From NCBI GenBank assembly GCA_009392095.1, contig VFHF01000248.1, positions 1 to 7,656 of the forward strand: DNA of 7,656 nucleotides. The letters are read 5' to 3'. This document shows positions 6,135-7,656 of the stretch, in pieces; position 1 is the stretch's first letter; each line of letters opens with the position of its first letter. The notes beneath the pieces were generated by a model. That model had not been told where the DNA came from and did not search any database. It saw nothing but the letters and a program-made list of their open reading frames with translations. Source of the DNA: SAR202 cluster bacterium (GTDB lineage Bacteria; Chloroflexota; Dehalococcoidia; Lucifugimonadales; UBA3495). Position numbers and translations under genes: made by a program.

Positions 6135-7253
6135 TCACCCGACCCGGTAGCGGTTTAGAAGATCCATGTTCAATTCGTAGCCGATGCCAGGTCTGTCGGG
6201 CACGGTCACGAACCCGTCATCGTCTGGCTTTAATAGTGGTTGAAACATCTCCGCCCGCAAAGGGTCAACGGCCACCGGGTAGATTTCCAAGAACTCTCCG
6301 TGAGGGATCGATGCCGCCAGGGGTAACTGCAGTTCCTGACAACCGTGAGGTGCGATGGAGACGCCCCGTTCCGCGGCCAGGCCGGCTATGTCCATTGCCA
6401 CGTCGTAGCCAGGCACGATGCCGACGTCCACATTCAAGATCGATGCTCCCTTGTGGTCCAGCAGCGTCTTGAAATGGGCTAGGTGGTAGCCGTTTTCTCC
6501 CGTGGCGATCTTGACGCCGGAGGCTTCGGCCAACTGCTGGTGGCCCTCATAGTCGTGGATGGGTAGGGGTTCTTCGAACCAGTAGACATCGTACTCGGGC
6601 AACTGCCGGGAAAATTCAAGGGACGTTTCCAAGTTCAAGGCGCAGTTGGCGTCCACCATCAACGTAGTGTCATCTCCGATGGCATTTCGGGCGGCTTCAA
6701 CCCGGCGCATGTCTCCGGCCACGCCGACATTTGGGTCGCCTATCTTGATCTTTACTGCCGAAGCGTGCATCTCTTCAACGTTGAACCGCACCTCTTCCTG
6801 CAGTTCCTCCAGTCCTTTACCCCTAGCGTAATAACCGCCGGCGATGTAGGTGCGGATGCGTTCCTGCGCTCCGCCCAGCATCCGGTGGATGGACTGGCCC
6901 AGCGCCTTACCCTTGATGTCCCAGCAGGCGATGTTGATGGCCGCAAGGACTTGGGTATTGATGCCGCCGATGCCCAGTATTTTGATCAGTTTCTCGCCTA
7001 GGTTGTCGGACAGCGAGCGTGTTTCGAACGGGTCGCGGCCGATTACCAGAGGCCGGAAGTAGTCGACATAACCTGGGAATAGGTTAAGAGGTCGCTCGGC
7101 TGCGGTGCCGCCGTTCCAACCGTAGCCGGTGATGCCCTCGTCGGTGTGCACAGTTACTTTATGCAGCCGGCCCGGCCCGTAGAAGTGACCGCCATTCCAG
7201 ATTCCGGGCCGCTCCCACTCGAATACTTCACTGGTGACTTCGGTGATTTTCAT
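6135..7253 (-). CDS. Enolase-superfamily protein, mandelate racemase subgroup (racemase/sugar-acid dehydratase)
   Basis: The protein (372 residues) has an N-terminal MR_MLE cap domain (about 1-125) and a beta-barrel domain. Members abstract the proton alpha to a carboxylate, giving racemisation, dehydration or cycloisomerisation. The catalytic set is complete: the KxK motif Lys168/Lys170 (VKIKIG), Mg ligands Asp201 (VDAN), Glu227 (WFEEP) and Glu253 (TGEN), the Asp276-His303 dyad (LNVDVGIVPGY and APHGCQE), and Glu320 (HGEFLE), which matches the acid of mandelate racemase. Carrying both Lys and His bases is the mark of the MR subgroup; many relatives are acid-sugar dehydratases. The start MKITEVTSEVFEWERP is typical of the family, although the ribosome site is weak (GGAA touching the ATG, or AGAGG 15 nt away). 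It shares a transcript with the GNAT gene. The substrate cannot be named from sequence. Confidence 0.93.
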   Translation of the reverse strand: MKITEVTSEVFEWERPGIWNGGHFYGPGRLHKVTVHTDEGITGYGWNGGTAAERPLNLFPGYVDYFRPLVIGRDPFETRSLSDNLGEKLIKILGIGGINTQVLAAINIACWDIKGKALGQSIHRMLGGAQERIRTYIAGGYYARGKGLEELQEEVRFNVEEMHASAVKIKIGDPNVGVAGDMRRVEAARNAIGDDTTLMVDANCALNLETSLEFSRQLPEYDVYWFEEPLPIHDYEGHQQLAEASGVKIATGENGYHLAHFKTLLDHKGASILNVDVGIVPGYDVAMDIAGLAAERGVSIAPHGCQELQLPLAASIPHGEFLEIYPVAVDPLRAEMFQPLLKPDDDGFVTVPDRPGIGYELNMDLLNRYRVG

Positions 7254-7282
7254 TTCCGGCTAGTTCAACCTCTAATCGGGAA

Positions 7283-7656
7283 TTATGGCACGTCCAACAG
7301 CACAACAACCGGGTAGTGGGCTAACGATTGGGCCAGCTTCACCCGCTGTTTCATCCCGGTGGAATACTGGCCGATGGGCCGGTGGCGCTCTTCTTTTAGG
7401 CCGACATGCCGCTGTATGTCCGCAGCCCGGGTGCTGGTCTGGGAGGGTGGGATACCGCTCACTTGGACCATGTGGGTCAGAATCTCTGCGGTGGTGATGG
7501 CGGTGGGCAGGCGATCGAGCTCGGGTATGTACCCCAGGCGTGCCCGTATGCCCAGGGATTCAAATGGGCGCTCGCCCAGGACTTCGGCGCACCCGGACGT
7601 CGGTTTGACCAGACTCAAAAACAGTTTGATGGCCGTGCTTTTGCCTGCGCCGTTGG
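7283..7656 (-). pseudogene. ABC transporter ATP-binding protein remnant, ends inside Walker B; N-terminus beyond window
   Basis: The frame enters from the window edge inside Walker A (NGAGKST, the first residues in view) and runs 123 codons to TAA at 7283-7285. It shows KPTSG, the Q-loop region LGYIPELDRLP, and the signature motif YSTGMKQR (97-104), which is typical of ABC-2/NatA/CcmA-type exporter ATPases. It ends with VVVLLDVP and a stop. The usual Walker B reads LLDEP, so the catalytic Glu is Val, and the D-loop and H-loop are absent. Only 29 nt follow before the enolase start, and no frame there restores the missing part, so a simple frameshift does not explain it. A normal protein would continue for about 80 or more residues. 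The remnant probably cannot hydrolyse ATP. It is most likely a rearrangement breakpoint; a misassembly is the alternative. Confidence 0.7.

Overview
The window is a dense stretch of small-molecule catabolic genes with no RNA genes, transposases or CRISPR arrays. It is moderately GC-rich, with short intergenic gaps and clear Shine-Dalgarno sites before most starts. The mix is an enolase-superfamily racemase/dehydratase, a luciferase-like (LLM) flavin-dependent oxidoreductase, an amidohydrolase-2 protein, a microsomal-type epoxide hydrolase, a short-chain dehydrogenase (SDR), a methylmalonyl-CoA-epimerase-like protein and a DinB/maleylpyruvate-isomerase-type protein. This resembles the paralogue-rich catabolic repertoire described for SAR202 and related Dehalococcoidia (Chloroflexota). 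That assignment is inferred from gene content only; there is no marker gene in the window.

Left part (1-3083): an SDR gene reads leftward off the window edge. It is divergent, across about 104 nt, from a rightward pair: an amidohydrolase (886-1902) followed 29 nt later by an epoxide hydrolase (1932-3083). The SDR and this pair could form one divergently transcribed catabolic module for epoxide- or lactone-type intermediates.

Middle part (3086-5484): a leftward pair, a methylmalonyl-CoA-epimerase-like VOC protein followed by an LLM-class oxidoreductase, runs tail-to-tail into the epoxide hydrolase with only 2 nt between stop codons. A 206-nt divergent region with a plausible promoter separates it from a rightward gene for a DinB/MDMPI-type metal-binding protein with an SCP2-like tail.

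Right part (5485-7656): a 150-nt convergent gap carries two sequences resembling widespread dispersed bacterial repeats. Beyond it, a leftward enolase-superfamily gene overlaps or abuts a GNAT acetyltransferase gene. Upstream of both, at the window edge, is an ABC transporter ATPase reading frame that ends inside its Walker B motif and looks like a truncated remnant.

The points most worth a second look are the truncated ATPase beside the enolase gene, the altered catalytic tetrad of the SDR, the two repeats, and the thiol-transferase-like protein in an apparently non-actinobacterial setting. No clearly new multi-gene system is evident; the genes belong to known families with unknown substrates.
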